22,563 bases of DNA, taken from BPIH01 sp042408535 (lineage in GTDB: Bacteria > Chloroflexota > Limnocylindria > Limnocylindrales > CSP1-4). Under the pieces are notes generated by a model that saw only the letters and a list, made by a program, of their open reading frames with translations, was not told the origin of the DNA and did no database searches. Both the position numbers and the translations under genes were made by a program. This document shows positions 14,406 through 21,502 of this stretch, piece by piece. The stretch lies in contig JBHORA010000219.1 of assembly GCA_042408535.1 (NCBI GenBank), positions 1 to 22,563 on the forward strand, in the 5' to 3' direction. Within the stretch, counting starts at the first letter, position 1; each line of letters starts with the position of its first letter.

Positions 14406-14768
14406 TCAGAAGTCGAGGCCGGCTTCGCGGGCCGCCTCGGCGAGGGCGGCGACGCGCCCGTGGTACTGGTAGCCCGCCCGGTCGAAGACGACCCGCTCCA
14501 CCCCGGCGCCCTTCGCCCGTTCGGCGACGAGGCGACCGACGAGGCGGGCCGCCTCGGTCTTCGTCAGCTGCGAGCCTCGAAGCTCGGGCTCGAGGGTCGA
14601 GGCCGCGGCGAGGGTCCGGCCGACGGTGTCGTCGATGACCTGAGCGTAGATGTGCTTGAGGCTTCGGAAGACGGCAAGGCGCGGCCGCTCGGGCGTCCCG
14701 GAGATGCGGAGACGGATCCGGCGGTGGCGCTTCTGGCGGGCGGCGCTCCGGCTGGCGACCATGGTCAT
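14406..14768 (-). CDS. rplR: 50S ribosomal protein L18
   Basis: 120 residues from the ATG at 14768. ARQKRHRRIRLRISGTPERP, LAVFRSLKHIYAQVIDD and the C-terminal FDRAGYQYHGRVAALAEAAREAGLDF identify L18, which binds 5S rRNA together with L5. The frame is open for 70 more codons upstream, but that part lies over rplF and is Ser/Arg/Pro noise. The chosen ATG has TGAGGA about 10 bases upstream. A second ATG two codons later is possible. Confidence 0.95.
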   Translation of the reverse strand: MTMVASRSAARQKRHRRIRLRISGTPERPRLAVFRSLKHIYAQVIDDTVGRTLAAASTLEPELRGSQLTKTEAARLVGRLVAERAKGAGVERVVFDRAGYQYHGRVAALAEAAREAGLDF

Positions 14769-14781
14769 GAGCGTCGTGTCC

Positions 14782-15333
14782 TCACTTCTTGCCGCCGATC
14801 TTGCCGGCCTTGCCGGCCTTGCGGCGGATGACCTCGCCGGCGTAGCGGACCCCCTTGCCCTTGTAGGGCTCGGGCTTCCGGGTCGCCCGGACCCGGGCAG
14901 CGACTTGGCCGACGAGCTCCTTGTCGATGCCGACGACGGCGAGGCGGGTCGGGTTCTCGACCTCGAAGCTGATCCCATCGGGCGGCTCGATCTCGACCGG
15001 ATGGCTGTAGCCGAGGCTGAGCTGGAGCTTGCGACCGACGAGGGCAGCTCGGTAGCCGACCCCGGTAATCTCGAGAGCCTTCCGGTAGCCGTTCGTCACC
15101 CCCTCGACCATGTTGGCGACGAGGGTTCGGGTCAGGCCGTGGAGCTGGCGGTGGAGCTTCTGGTCGCTCGGCCGTTCGACGACGAGGGTGCCGTCGGTCC
15201 GGCGGACGACGATGTCGGGATGGAGGTCGCGGGCGAGCTCGCCCTTCGGCCCCCGGACGGTGATCCGGCGGCCTTCGATGGCGACCTCGACCCCGGGCGG
15301 GATGGGGATGGGAAGACGTCCGATGCGCGACAT
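14782..15333 (-). CDS. rplF: 50S ribosomal protein L6
   Basis: 183 residues. MSRIGRLPIPIPPGV, the duplicated L6 domains (about 1-80 and 82-175), LEITGVGYRAALVGRKLQLSLGYSHPV and the C-terminal RKPEPYKGKGVRYAGEVIRRKAGK are all present. L6 sits near the sarcin-ricin loop. It ends in a basic GKAGKIGGKK tail and is eight bases after rpsH. Confidence 0.97.
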   Translation of the reverse strand: MSRIGRLPIPIPPGVEVAIEGRRITVRGPKGELARDLHPDIVVRRTDGTLVVERPSDQKLHRQLHGLTRTLVANMVEGVTNGYRKALEITGVGYRAALVGRKLQLSLGYSHPVEIEPPDGISFEVENPTRLAVVGIDKELVGQVAARVRATRKPEPYKGKGVRYAGEVIRRKAGKAGKIGGKK

Positions 15334-15341
15334 CGACAGCC

Positions 15342-15740
15342 CTACCAGACGTAGGCGAGGATCTCGCCGCCGAGCTGGGCGCGGCGAGCCTGGGCGCCGG
15401 TCATGATGCCGCGGCTCGTGCTGACGATGACGATCCCGAGACCACCGAGGACCCGCGGGATATCCGTCTTCCGCGCATAGACCCGGAGCCCAGGCTTGCT
15501 GATCCGCTTCAAGCCGGAGACGACGGGTACCTTGCCGTCGACGTACTTCAGGGTCAGGACGAGGTTCGCCCGAGCTCCGGAGCGCTCCTCCCGCCAGTCG
15601 GCGATGAAGCCCTCGTCCTTCAGGATCCGGGCGATCTCGCGCTTGACCCGAGAGGACGGAACGACGACCTCGGCATGGCGAGCGCGGCTCGCGTTCCGGA
15701 TCCGGGTGAGCATGTCGGCGATGGGGTCAGTCAGCTGCAT
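15342..15740 (-). CDS. rpsH: 30S ribosomal protein S8
   Basis: 132 residues, normal length. DPIADMLTRIRNASRA at the N-terminus and the C-terminal RKTDIPRVLGGLGIVIVSTSRGIMT followed by GGEILAYVW are diagnostic. S8 binds helix 21 of 16S rRNA and in E. coli represses the spc operon at the L5 mRNA. I could not identify such a site here. It starts six bases after rpsN. Confidence 0.97.
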   Translation of the reverse strand: MQLTDPIADMLTRIRNASRARHAEVVVPSSRVKREIARILKDEGFIADWREERSGARANLVLTLKYVDGKVPVVSGLKRISKPGLRVYARKTDIPRVLGGLGIVIVSTSRGIMTGAQARRAQLGGEILAYVW

Positions 15741-15746
15741 CGTCGC

Positions 15747-15932
15747 TCACCAGCTCGACTTCGTTACGCCCGGCAGCTGGCCCTGGAGAGCCCGCTCCCG
15801 GAAGCAGATCCGACAGAGGGCGAAGCGGCGCAGATAGCCTCGGGGCCGGCCGCAGAGGGTGCACCGGTTGTGGGCCCGGACGTGGAACTTCGGTGGGCGC
15901 TTCGCCTTGGCGATCATCGACTTCTTGGCCAT
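15747..15932 (-). CDS. rpsN: 30S ribosomal protein S14, zinc type (S14Z)
   Basis: 61 residues, the short zinc-binding class rather than the 101-residue E. coli class. Cys24-x2-Cys27 and Cys40-x2-Cys43 form the zinc ribbon (RCTLCGRP, LCRICFRE), and the C-terminus is GQLPGVTKSSW. It lies between rplE and rpsH as expected. This class is usual in Firmicutes, Actinobacteria, Chloroflexota and Thermus. Confidence 0.97.
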   Translation of the reverse strand: MAKKSMIAKAKRPPKFHVRAHNRCTLCGRPRGYLRRFALCRICFRERALQGQLPGVTKSSW

Positions 15933-15949
15933 CGGTCTCCTCCCCGCGC

Positions 15950-16492
15950 CTACGAGGCGAAGGGCATGCCGAGGAGCTCGAGCAGGCGCTTCGACTCCTC
16001 GTCGGTCTTCGCCGTCGTCACGATGCTGATCTCCAGCCCGCGGAGACGGTCGATCTTGTCATAGTCGATCTCCGGGAAGGCGAGCTGCTCCCGAAGACCG
16101 AGCGAGTAGTTGCCGCGCCCGTCGAAGGCACGGCTCGGCAGGCCTCGAAAGTCCCGGATCCGGGGCAGGGCGAGCGAGACGAGCCGATCGAGGAAGTGCC
16201 ACATCCGCTCGCCACGGAGGGTGACCTTGACCCCGATGGCGTTGCCGGCCCGGAGTCGGAACTGGGCGATGGAGCGGCGGGCGCGGGTGACGACGGGGCG
16301 CTGCCCGGTGATGAGGGCGATGTCGTTCACGGCTGCATCGATCGCCTTCGGGTTCTTCAGCGCCTCGCCGAGACCGACGTTGACGACGATCTTCTCGAGG
16401 CGCGGCACCTCCATCGGGTTCCGGTACCCGAACTGCTTCGTCAGGGCCGGAACGACCTCCGACCGGTAGCGCTCTTTGAGACGGCTCGTCAC
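15950..16492 (-). CDS. rplE: 50S ribosomal protein L5
   Basis: 180 residues. PRLEKIVVNVGLGEA, the TGQRPVVTRARRSIAQFRLR segment, GVKVTLRGERMWHFLDRLV and RDFRGLPSRAFDGRGNYSLGLREQ identify L5, which carries 5S rRNA into the 50S subunit and contacts S13. The start is GTG at 16492, overlapping the rplX TGA by four bases (GTGA). It ends with TAG. Confidence 0.97.
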   Translation of the reverse strand: MTSRLKERYRSEVVPALTKQFGYRNPMEVPRLEKIVVNVGLGEALKNPKAIDAAVNDIALITGQRPVVTRARRSIAQFRLRAGNAIGVKVTLRGERMWHFLDRLVSLALPRIRDFRGLPSRAFDGRGNYSLGLREQLAFPEIDYDKIDRLRGLEISIVTTAKTDEESKRLLELLGMPFAS

Positions 16493-16938
16493 GGCGCCTT
16501 CACCTCCAGCGGCTCACCGCAGTGGCGGCAGATCCGGACCCGCCGCCCGGTGTCGAGGATCCGGTGGGCGATCCGGGTCGGTCGGTCGCATTTCGGGCAG
16601 ACGACCATGACCTTCGAGATCGGCAGCGGCTGCGGCACGTCGAGGATGCCGCCCGGCTCGATCCGGGGCATCGAGCCCGGTGCCCCGCCACCCGATGCCC
16701 GGCGCGGCTTCGTGTGCCGCTTGGCGATGTTGATCCCCTCGACGACGACGAAGACGCCGCCGCGAACGGACGTCCGCCGGTAGAGACTCCGAACGCCCGT
16801 CGGAGCGGGGTCGCGGCGGATGACCCGCTCGACGACACCCCGCTTGCCGGCGTCCCGGCCGGAGAGGACGACGACGGTGTCGCCCTTCCGGATCTCGGGC
16901 ACCTTCGTCCGTCCGGTGATCGGAGCAGGAGCCGCCAT
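16489..16938 (-). CDS. rplX: 50S ribosomal protein L24, zinc-binding, with insertion
   Basis: 149 residues; most bacterial L24 proteins are about 100-115. The KOW domain (IRKGDTVVVLSGRDAGKRGVVERV) and FVVVEGINIAKRHTKP are intact. About 20 extra residues (roughly 42-61, DPAPTGVRSLYRRTSVRGG) separate the KOW motif from the VEGIN strand. A C-terminal zinc ribbon has Cys114, Cys117, Cys137 and Cys140 (VCPKCDR, RICRHCGE). L24 starts 50S assembly. The ATG at 16938 is preferred over the GTG one codon upstream because of the GGAGG spacing. Confidence 0.95.
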   Translation of the reverse strand: MAAPAPITGRTKVPEIRKGDTVVVLSGRDAGKRGVVERVIRRDPAPTGVRSLYRRTSVRGGVFVVVEGINIAKRHTKPRRASGGGAPGSMPRIEPGGILDVPQPLPISKVMVVCPKCDRPTRIAHRILDTGRRVRICRHCGEPLEVKAP

Positions 16939-17306
16939 CACAGCACCTCCGGGGCGAGGGAGACGATCTTCATGTAGTTCCGATCCCGGAGCTCGCGGGC
17001 GACGGGACCGAAGATCCGGGTCCCCCGCGGGTTGCCCTGGTTGTTGATGAGGACGGCCGCGTTCTCGTCGAAGCGAATGTAGCTGCCGTCGGGCCGCCCG
17101 TACTCCTTCGCCGTCCGAACGACGACGGCCCGGACGACGTCGCCCTTCTTCACCGGAGCGTTCGGAGCCGCCGACTTGACGCTGGCGATGATGACGTCAC
17201 CGACCTCGGCCGTCCGCTTCTGGGAGCGGCCCATGATCCGGATGCACTCGATGACCCGCGCCCCGGTGTTGTCGGCTACCCGGAGACGGGTCTGGACCTG
17301 GATCAT
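16938..17306 (-). CDS. rplN: 50S ribosomal protein L14
   Basis: 122 residues, exactly the usual length. MIQVQTRLRVADNTGAR, the KKGDVVRAVVVRT strand and RGTRIFGPVARELR are L14 signatures. L14 forms an intersubunit bridge and binds the silencing factor RsfS. Its ATG overlaps the rpsQ stop by four bases (ATGA). Confidence 0.98.
   Translation of the reverse strand: MIQVQTRLRVADNTGARVIECIRIMGRSQKRTAEVGDVIIASVKSAAPNAPVKKGDVVRAVVVRTAKEYGRPDGSYIRFDENAAVLINNQGNPRGTRIFGPVARELRDRNYMKIVSLAPEVL
16946..16950 (-). promoter_or_regulatory. Ribosome binding site deciding the rplX start
   Basis: GGAGG inside the end of rplN. It is seven bases before the ATG at 16938 and only four before the GTG at 16941, so the ATG, overlapping the rplN stop as TGATG, is the better start. 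Confidence 0.6.
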
Positions 17307-17737
17307 TCGGCGCCCTCCGAGGCCCGCGCCGGAGCCTCAGCCGACCCGGCCTCAGCCGACCCGGCCTCAGCCGCCTGGCGGGCCTTGCCGGGGTGCGCCG
17401 CCGCGTGGATGACCTCGCTCGTCTCGACCTCCTCGGCCACGATCTCGGCCGGAGCGGCCCGCTCCTCGCCGGCGCGGGCGAGGATCGAGACGAGGCGCCA
17501 GCGCTTCGTCCTGGACAGCGGCCGGGATTCCTCGATGAGGACGGTGTCGCCGACGCGGGCCTCGTTCGCCTCGTCGTGGACGGCGAACTTCTTCGTCAGG
17601 CGGATGACCCGCTTGTAGAGAGGATGGCGGGCGAGCCGCTCGACTGACACGACGATCGTCTTGTCCATCTTGTCGGAGACGACCCGACCGATCTTCGTCT
17701 TGCGATGGCGGAGGCGTGGCTGGGGAGCGGTCGTCAT
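17303..17737 (-). CDS. rpsQ: 30S ribosomal protein S17 with low-complexity C-terminal extension
   Basis: 144 residues; the family is normally about 80-90. The OB-fold core (KTKIGRVVSDKMDKTIVVSVER, HPLYKRVIRLTKKFAVHDE, GDTVLIEESRPLSRTKRWRLVSI) ends near residue 86. The remainder is Ala/Glu-rich and includes an AEAGS repeat near its end, encoded by a 15-bp tandem DNA repeat. S17 is a primary 16S rRNA binder. It follows rpmC by 11 bases. Confidence 0.95.
   Translation of the reverse strand: MTTAPQPRLRHRKTKIGRVVSDKMDKTIVVSVERLARHPLYKRVIRLTKKFAVHDEANEARVGDTVLIEESRPLSRTKRWRLVSILARAGEERAAPAEIVAEEVETSEVIHAAAHPGKARQAAEAGSAEAGSAEAPARASEGAE
17334..17373. repeat. 15-bp tandem repeat in the 3' part of rpsQ
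   Basis: The plus-strand unit GCCTCAGCCGACCCG occurs twice exactly (17334-17348, 17349-17363) with a further 10 bases of a third copy. It encodes the five-residue unit AEAGS in the S17 tail. In-frame units of this kind can expand or contract by slippage without breaking the frame. Confidence 0.9.
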
Positions 17738-17748
17738 CGGGTTCTCCG

Positions 17749-17955
17749 TCAGGCCGTCCGGGCGCGCTGCGCCTGGCGCTCGCGCTTGACGGTCAGGATG
17801 CGGGCAATCGTCCGGCGGGTCCGGCGGATGAGGCTCGTGTCCTTGAGCTGGCGCGTGGCGAGAGCGAAGCGGGCGTTCCAGAGCTCCTGCTTCGCCTCGG
17901 CCAGGGCGTGCTCGAGCTCGACGTCAGAGAGCGACCGAATCTTATCGATGTCCAT
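17749..17955 (-). CDS. rpmC: 50S ribosomal protein L29
   Basis: 68 residues of two long helices. MDIDKIRSLSDVELEHALAEAK is followed by QELWNARFALATRQLKDTSLIRRTRRTIARI, the L29 signature. L29 sits at the tunnel exit beside L23 and takes part in docking trigger factor and SRP. It overlaps the end of rplP by 14 bases, so the two are probably coupled. Confidence 0.97.
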   Translation of the reverse strand: MDIDKIRSLSDVELEHALAEAKQELWNARFALATRQLKDTSLIRRTRRTIARILTVKRERQAQRARTA

Positions 17956-18379
17956 CGCTCACCTCCCGGTGCCCCTCCCGGACGACGAAACGGGTCGCGA
18001 CGGGAAGCTTGTGGCTGGCGAGGCGCATCGCCTCCTGGGCCTGGGCGAGCTCGACACCGGCCATCTCGAAGAGGATTCGCCCGGGCTTGACGACGGCGAC
18101 CCAGTGATCGGGGGCACCCTTGCCGGAACCCATCCGCGTTTCGGCCGGCTTCTTCGTCGCCGGCTTGTCGGGGAAGATCCTGATCCAGATCTTCCCGCCG
18201 CGGCGGACGGAGCGCGTCATCGCTCGTCGGGCGGCCTCGATCTGGCGGCTCGTGATCCAGGCCGGCTCGAGGGTCGCCAGGCCGTACTCGCCGAAGGCGA
18301 CCGTCGTGCCACCCTTGGCGAGTCCGGACATCCGACCTCGCATGACCTTCCGGTGCTTGACACGGCGCGGCATCAACAT
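17942..18379 (-). CDS. rplP: 50S ribosomal protein L16
   Basis: 145 residues. The start MLMPRRVKHRK is the classical L16 N-terminus, followed by GGTTVAFGEYGLATLEPAWITSRQIEAAR and KIWIRIFPDKPATKKPAETRMGSGKG (residues about 63-88). L16 lies by the A-site tRNA and is needed late in 50S assembly. It begins three bases after the rpsC stop. Confidence 0.97.
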   Translation of the reverse strand: MLMPRRVKHRKVMRGRMSGLAKGGTTVAFGEYGLATLEPAWITSRQIEAARRAMTRSVRRGGKIWIRIFPDKPATKKPAETRMGSGKGAPDHWVAVVKPGRILFEMAGVELAQAQEAMRLASHKLPVATRFVVREGHREVSDGHR

Positions 18380-18382
18380 CGG

Positions 18383-19063
18383 TCAGGCCCCCTGGGCGGC
18401 CGCAGCCGCCGGCTCGCGGGCGACGGTCATCCGCGTCGGCGGGACGTCGCCCCGGTAGATCCAAACCTTCACCCCGATCCGGCCGTACGTCGTGTGGGCG
18501 TGGACCTGGCCGTAGCTGATGTCGGCCCGGAGCGTGCCGAGCGGGATCCGGCCCTCCTTGTCCCACTCCTTGCGGCTCATCTCGGAACCGCCGAGGCGTC
18601 CGGCGACCTGGATCTTCACGCCCTTCGCGCCGGCCTTCATCGAGCGCTGGATCGCCTGCTTGATCGCCTTCTTGTAGGCGATCCGGCGCGAGAGCTGCTG
18701 GGCGATGTTGCTGGCGACGAGGTAGGCATCGAGCTCGGGCTGGCGGATCTCCCGGATCTCGAGCTTCACCTTCCGGGGCGCCGTGAGCTCACCGATCTGC
18801 TGGCGGAGGAGCTCGACGTTCTGCCCGCCCTTACCGATGACGATCCCGGGCTTCGCCGTGTGGACGGTGACCGTGACGTGGTTGATACCGCGCTCGATCT
18901 CGACCCCGCTCACCGAGGCGTTCGCCAGCCGCCGCTCGACGAGCTGGCGGATGGCGAGGTCCTCCTTGACGAGGTTCGTGTACTCCTTGTCGGCGTACCA
19001 CTTCGCCATCCAGCCGCGGGTGATGCCGATTCGGAACCCGTAGGGGTGAACCTTCCGACCCAT
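18383..19063 (-). CDS. rpsC: 30S ribosomal protein S3
   Basis: 226 residues. The N-terminal GRKVHPYGFRIGITRGW, the KH domain with the GKGG loop at about 77-80 and the C-terminal domain (KGVKIQVAGRLGGSEMSR, RADISYGQVHAHTTYGRIGVKVWIYRG) are complete. S3 lines the mRNA entry channel and has helicase activity with S4 and S5. A short Ala-rich tail ends the protein. It starts two bases after rplV. Confidence 0.97.
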   Translation of the reverse strand: MGRKVHPYGFRIGITRGWMAKWYADKEYTNLVKEDLAIRQLVERRLANASVSGVEIERGINHVTVTVHTAKPGIVIGKGGQNVELLRQQIGELTAPRKVKLEIREIRQPELDAYLVASNIAQQLSRRIAYKKAIKQAIQRSMKAGAKGVKIQVAGRLGGSEMSRKEWDKEGRIPLGTLRADISYGQVHAHTTYGRIGVKVWIYRGDVPPTRMTVAREPAAAAAQGA

Positions 19064-19065
19064 GC

Positions 19066-19404
19066 CTATCCCTCCCGGTCGCCGACGACGACCGTGATGT
19101 GGGTCATCGGCTTGTGGATCGGGAAGGCCCGACCCTGGGCTCGTGGCCGCCAGCGCTTCATCGTCGGCCCCTCGTTGGCGACGGCATCGAGGACGACGAG
19201 GTCCTCGGCCGAGAGGTTGAGGTTGTTCTCGGCGTTCGCCGTCGCGCTCTTCAGGACCTTCGCCACGTCACGGGCCGCCGCCTGCGGCATGAAGCGCAGG
19301 AGGGCGGCCGCCTCGACGACCGACTTGCCGCGGATGACCTGGGTCACGAGGCGCGCCTTCCGGGTCGAGCCGCGGACGTACCTGGCAGTTGCTGACACGC
19401 GCAC
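19066..19404 (-). CDS. rplV: 50S ribosomal protein L22
   Basis: 112 residues. ATARYVRGSTRKARLVTQVIRGK, SATANAENN and the tunnel hairpin tip near PTMKRWRPRAQGRAFPIHKP are typical. The hairpin of L22 lines the exit-tunnel constriction where macrolides bind. The GTG at 19404 has AGGAG six bases upstream; a second GTG two codons later is possible. It follows rpsS by 11 bases. Confidence 0.96.
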   Translation of the reverse strand: MRVSATARYVRGSTRKARLVTQVIRGKSVVEAAALLRFMPQAAARDVAKVLKSATANAENNLNLSAEDLVVLDAVANEGPTMKRWRPRAQGRAFPIHKPMTHITVVVGDREG

Positions 19405-19415
19405 GACGACGGCTC

Positions 19416-19700
19416 CTACTTCAACGAGGCCGATCGGTCGGTGTGCTTGCCGTGACCGCGGAAGGTCCGCGTCGGAGCGAACTCACCGAGCCGATGGCCG
19501 ACCATGTTCTCGGTCACGTAGACCGGGATGTGCTTGCGGCCGTTGTAGACGGCGATCGTGTGGCCGATGAAGTCGGGGAAGATGACCGAGGCCCGCGACC
19601 AGGTCTTCACGACCCGCTTCTCGTTCCGGCGGTTCATCTCCTGGATCCGGGCAAGGAGCCGGGCCTCGACGAACGGCCCCTTCTTGACCGAACGCGACAT
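19416..19700 (-). CDS. rpsS: 30S ribosomal protein S19
   Basis: 94 residues, the usual length. MSRSVKKGPFVEARLL, TWSRASVIFPDFIGHTIAVYNG, KHIPVYVTENMVGHRLGEFAPTR and FRGHGKH identify S19, which forms a head complex with S13. It starts 15 bases after the rplB stop. Confidence 0.98.
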   Translation of the reverse strand: MSRSVKKGPFVEARLLARIQEMNRRNEKRVVKTWSRASVIFPDFIGHTIAVYNGRKHIPVYVTENMVGHRLGEFAPTRTFRGHGKHTDRSASLK

Positions 19701-19715
19701 CTCCTCGTCTCCTCG

Positions 19716-20546
19716 CTAGGCCTTGCGGTGGCGGGACCGGACGATGAGCCGCCCGGTCGTCTTGTTCCGTCGGGTCCGATAGCCCATCGCCGGCTTGCCC
19801 CAGGGGGTCTTCGGTGGCATGCCGGCCGGCGACTTGCCCTCGCCGCCGCCGTGGGGATGGTCCCGCGGCGTCATGGCCACGCCCCGAACCTCGGGCCGTT
19901 GGCCCATGTGGCGGGCCCGACCGGCCTTGCCGAGGCTCTGGTTCTCGTGATCGAGGTTGCTCACCTGGCCGATGGTCGCCATGCAGCGAAGGCTGATCCG
20001 GCGCATCTCGCCCGAGGGGAGGCGGACCGTCGCGTACTCGCCCTCCTTGGCGAGGAGCTGGGCGGCCGCCCCGGCGGCCCGGACGATCTGGCCACCCCGG
20101 CCCGGGACGAGCTCGATGTTGTGGATCGTCGTCCCGAGGGGGATGTTCGCCAGGGGCAGGGCGTTGCCGAGCCTGGCCTCGGCATCAGGGCCGGAGACGA
20201 CGACGTCGCCGACCTTGAGCCCGTGGGGGAGGAGCATGTAGCGCTTCTCGCCGTCCCGGTAGTGGAGAAGCCCGATCCGGGCCGAGCGGTTCGGGTCGTA
20301 CTCGATCGTCGCCACCCGGGCCGGGATGCCGAACTTATCGCGCTTGAAGTCGATCCGCCGGTAGTGGGCCTTCTCGCCCCCACCCCGGTGGCGCACGGTG
20401 ACGCGGCCGGCGTTGTTCCGGCCCGAGCCACGCTTCTGCGGCTCGAGCAACGGCTTGTACGGTTCGTCGGTGGTGATCTCCTCGAAGGTCGGCCGGGTCA
20501 TGAACCGGCGGCCCGGAGAGGTCGGCTTGTAGCTTCGGAGTGGCAT
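19716..20546 (-). CDS. rplB: 50S ribosomal protein L2
   Basis: 276 residues, normal length. The RNA-binding OB and SH3 domains are complete (KRGSGRNNAGRVTVRHRGGGEK, then YDPNRSARIGLLHY). The conserved peptidyl-transferase-proximal loop reads VAMTPRDHPHGGGEG, with His230 matching E. coli His229. The more common form of that loop has NPVD, so TPRD is a small variation. L2 is required for subunit association. It ends with TAG and starts three bases after rplW. Confidence 0.98.
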   Translation of the reverse strand: MPLRSYKPTSPGRRFMTRPTFEEITTDEPYKPLLEPQKRGSGRNNAGRVTVRHRGGGEKAHYRRIDFKRDKFGIPARVATIEYDPNRSARIGLLHYRDGEKRYMLLPHGLKVGDVVVSGPDAEARLGNALPLANIPLGTTIHNIELVPGRGGQIVRAAGAAAQLLAKEGEYATVRLPSGEMRRISLRCMATIGQVSNLDHENQSLGKAGRARHMGQRPEVRGVAMTPRDHPHGGGEGKSPAGMPPKTPWGKPAMGYRTRRNKTTGRLIVRSRHRKA

Positions 20547-20549
20547 CGC

Positions 20550-20864
20550 CTAGACCCCCTCGAAGAACTCGATCTTCTGGCCGGGAGCCAGGGTCACGAT
20601 CGCCTTCCGCCAGGCGCTCGTCCGACCGACGATCCGGCCACGGCGGGTACCCCGGCGCTTCTCCTTCGGCTTCGTCGTCAGGACGTTGACGCCGACGACG
20701 GTCACGCCCTCCTTCCGGTAGAGCTCTTCCACGGCCGCCTTGATCTGGATCTTGTTCGCCTCCGGGTGGACTTCGAAGGTGTACTTGCCGCGGCCGGCCT
20801 GGTCGATCGACTTCTCGCTGATGATCGGCCGGATGATGATGTCGGCCGCCGTGAGGGCGCTCAT
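20550..20864 (-). CDS. rplW: 50S ribosomal protein L23
   Basis: 104 residues. DIIIRPIISEKSIDQAGRGKYTF, the PEANKIQIKAAVEELY strand-helix and the basic loop KPKEKRRGTRRGRIVGR followed by WRKAIVTL identify L23. It surrounds the tunnel exit and is the main docking site of trigger factor and SRP. Its ATG overlaps the rplD stop by four bases. It ends with TAG. Confidence 0.97.
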   Translation of the reverse strand: MSALTAADIIIRPIISEKSIDQAGRGKYTFEVHPEANKIQIKAAVEELYRKEGVTVVGVNVLTTKPKEKRRGTRRGRIVGRTSAWRKAIVTLAPGQKIEFFEGV

Positions 20865-21502
20865 GCGTACACCTCCGCCATCCGGCCGAGGGCGGCCTGC
20901 TCGATAAGGACGACGTCGGCCTTCAGGAGATCGACGACGTTGAGCGAGTCGGCGAGGAGGACCTCGACCTTCGGCAGGTTGCGGGCCGAGAGCTCGAGGA
21001 CCGGATCGCGGCCCGGGGCGACGACGAGGACCCGGCGCTCCTTCCCGTCGCCGGCCCCGAGAGCCTCGAGGCTGCCGACAAGGTCTTTCGTCCGGATCTC
21101 GTCGGGGCCGAGGTCGTCGACGACCCGCAGGGCGGCATCGTTCAGCTTCGCCGTCAAGGCCCCCCGAAGGGCGAGGCGCTTCATCTTGCGGGGCAGGCGC
21201 TGCTCATAGGAGCGCGGGTGGGGCCCAAAGACGGTCCCGCCGCCGGCCCAATGGGGAGCCCGTCGCGAGCCCTGGCGGGCCCGCCCGGTTCCCTTCTGGC
21301 GCCACGGTTTCCGACCGCCCCCGCGGACCTCGCCGCGGGTCTTCGTGTCGTGGGTACCGAGGCGCCGGCCGGCGAGCTGGGCCGTCACGACCTGGTGGAT
21401 GACCGCCTCGTTCACCGGCGCGGCGAAGAGGGCCTCGGGCAGCTCGACGCTCCCGATCTCCTTGCCGGTCCGGTCGTAGAGGATCGTCGTCGGCATCGTC
21501 AT
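20861..21502 (-). CDS. rplD: 50S ribosomal protein L4
   Basis: 213 residues. The central tunnel loop TRGEVRGGGRKPWRQKGTGR followed by ARQGSRRAPHWAGGGTVFGP (about 55-94) is the L4 signature, with the C-terminal domain LVVAPGRDPVLELSARNLPKVEVL. L4 lines the exit tunnel and in E. coli also represses the S10 operon; no leader for that is present between tuf and rpsJ here. Its ATG overlaps rplC by four bases. Confidence 0.97.
   Translation of the reverse strand: MTMPTTILYDRTGKEIGSVELPEALFAAPVNEAVIHQVVTAQLAGRRLGTHDTKTRGEVRGGGRKPWRQKGTGRARQGSRRAPHWAGGGTVFGPHPRSYEQRLPRKMKRLALRGALTAKLNDAALRVVDDLGPDEIRTKDLVGSLEALGAGDGKERRVLVVAPGRDPVLELSARNLPKVEVLLADSLNVVDLLKADVVLIEQAALGRMAEVYA

Noticed and set aside
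11634..14831. A 1065-codon open frame on the plus strand, antisense to adk, secY, rplO, rpmD, rpsE and rplR
   Set aside because: It is made of Asp/Glu/Gly/Arg-rich sequence with no domain and covers six clear genes on the other strand. Strong GC bias at third codon positions removes stops from the antisense frame.
14769..14978. A 70-residue longer N-terminus for L18
   Set aside because: It overlaps rplF entirely in another frame and is Ser/Arg/Pro noise; the ATG at 14768 matches the family and has a Shine-Dalgarno.
17705..21209. Two long plus-strand frames of 621 and 606 codons, antisense to rpmC-rplP-rpsC-rplV and rpsS-rplB-rplW
   Set aside because: Same antisense shadow effect; no start signal, no recognisable domain, and the minus-strand genes are certain.
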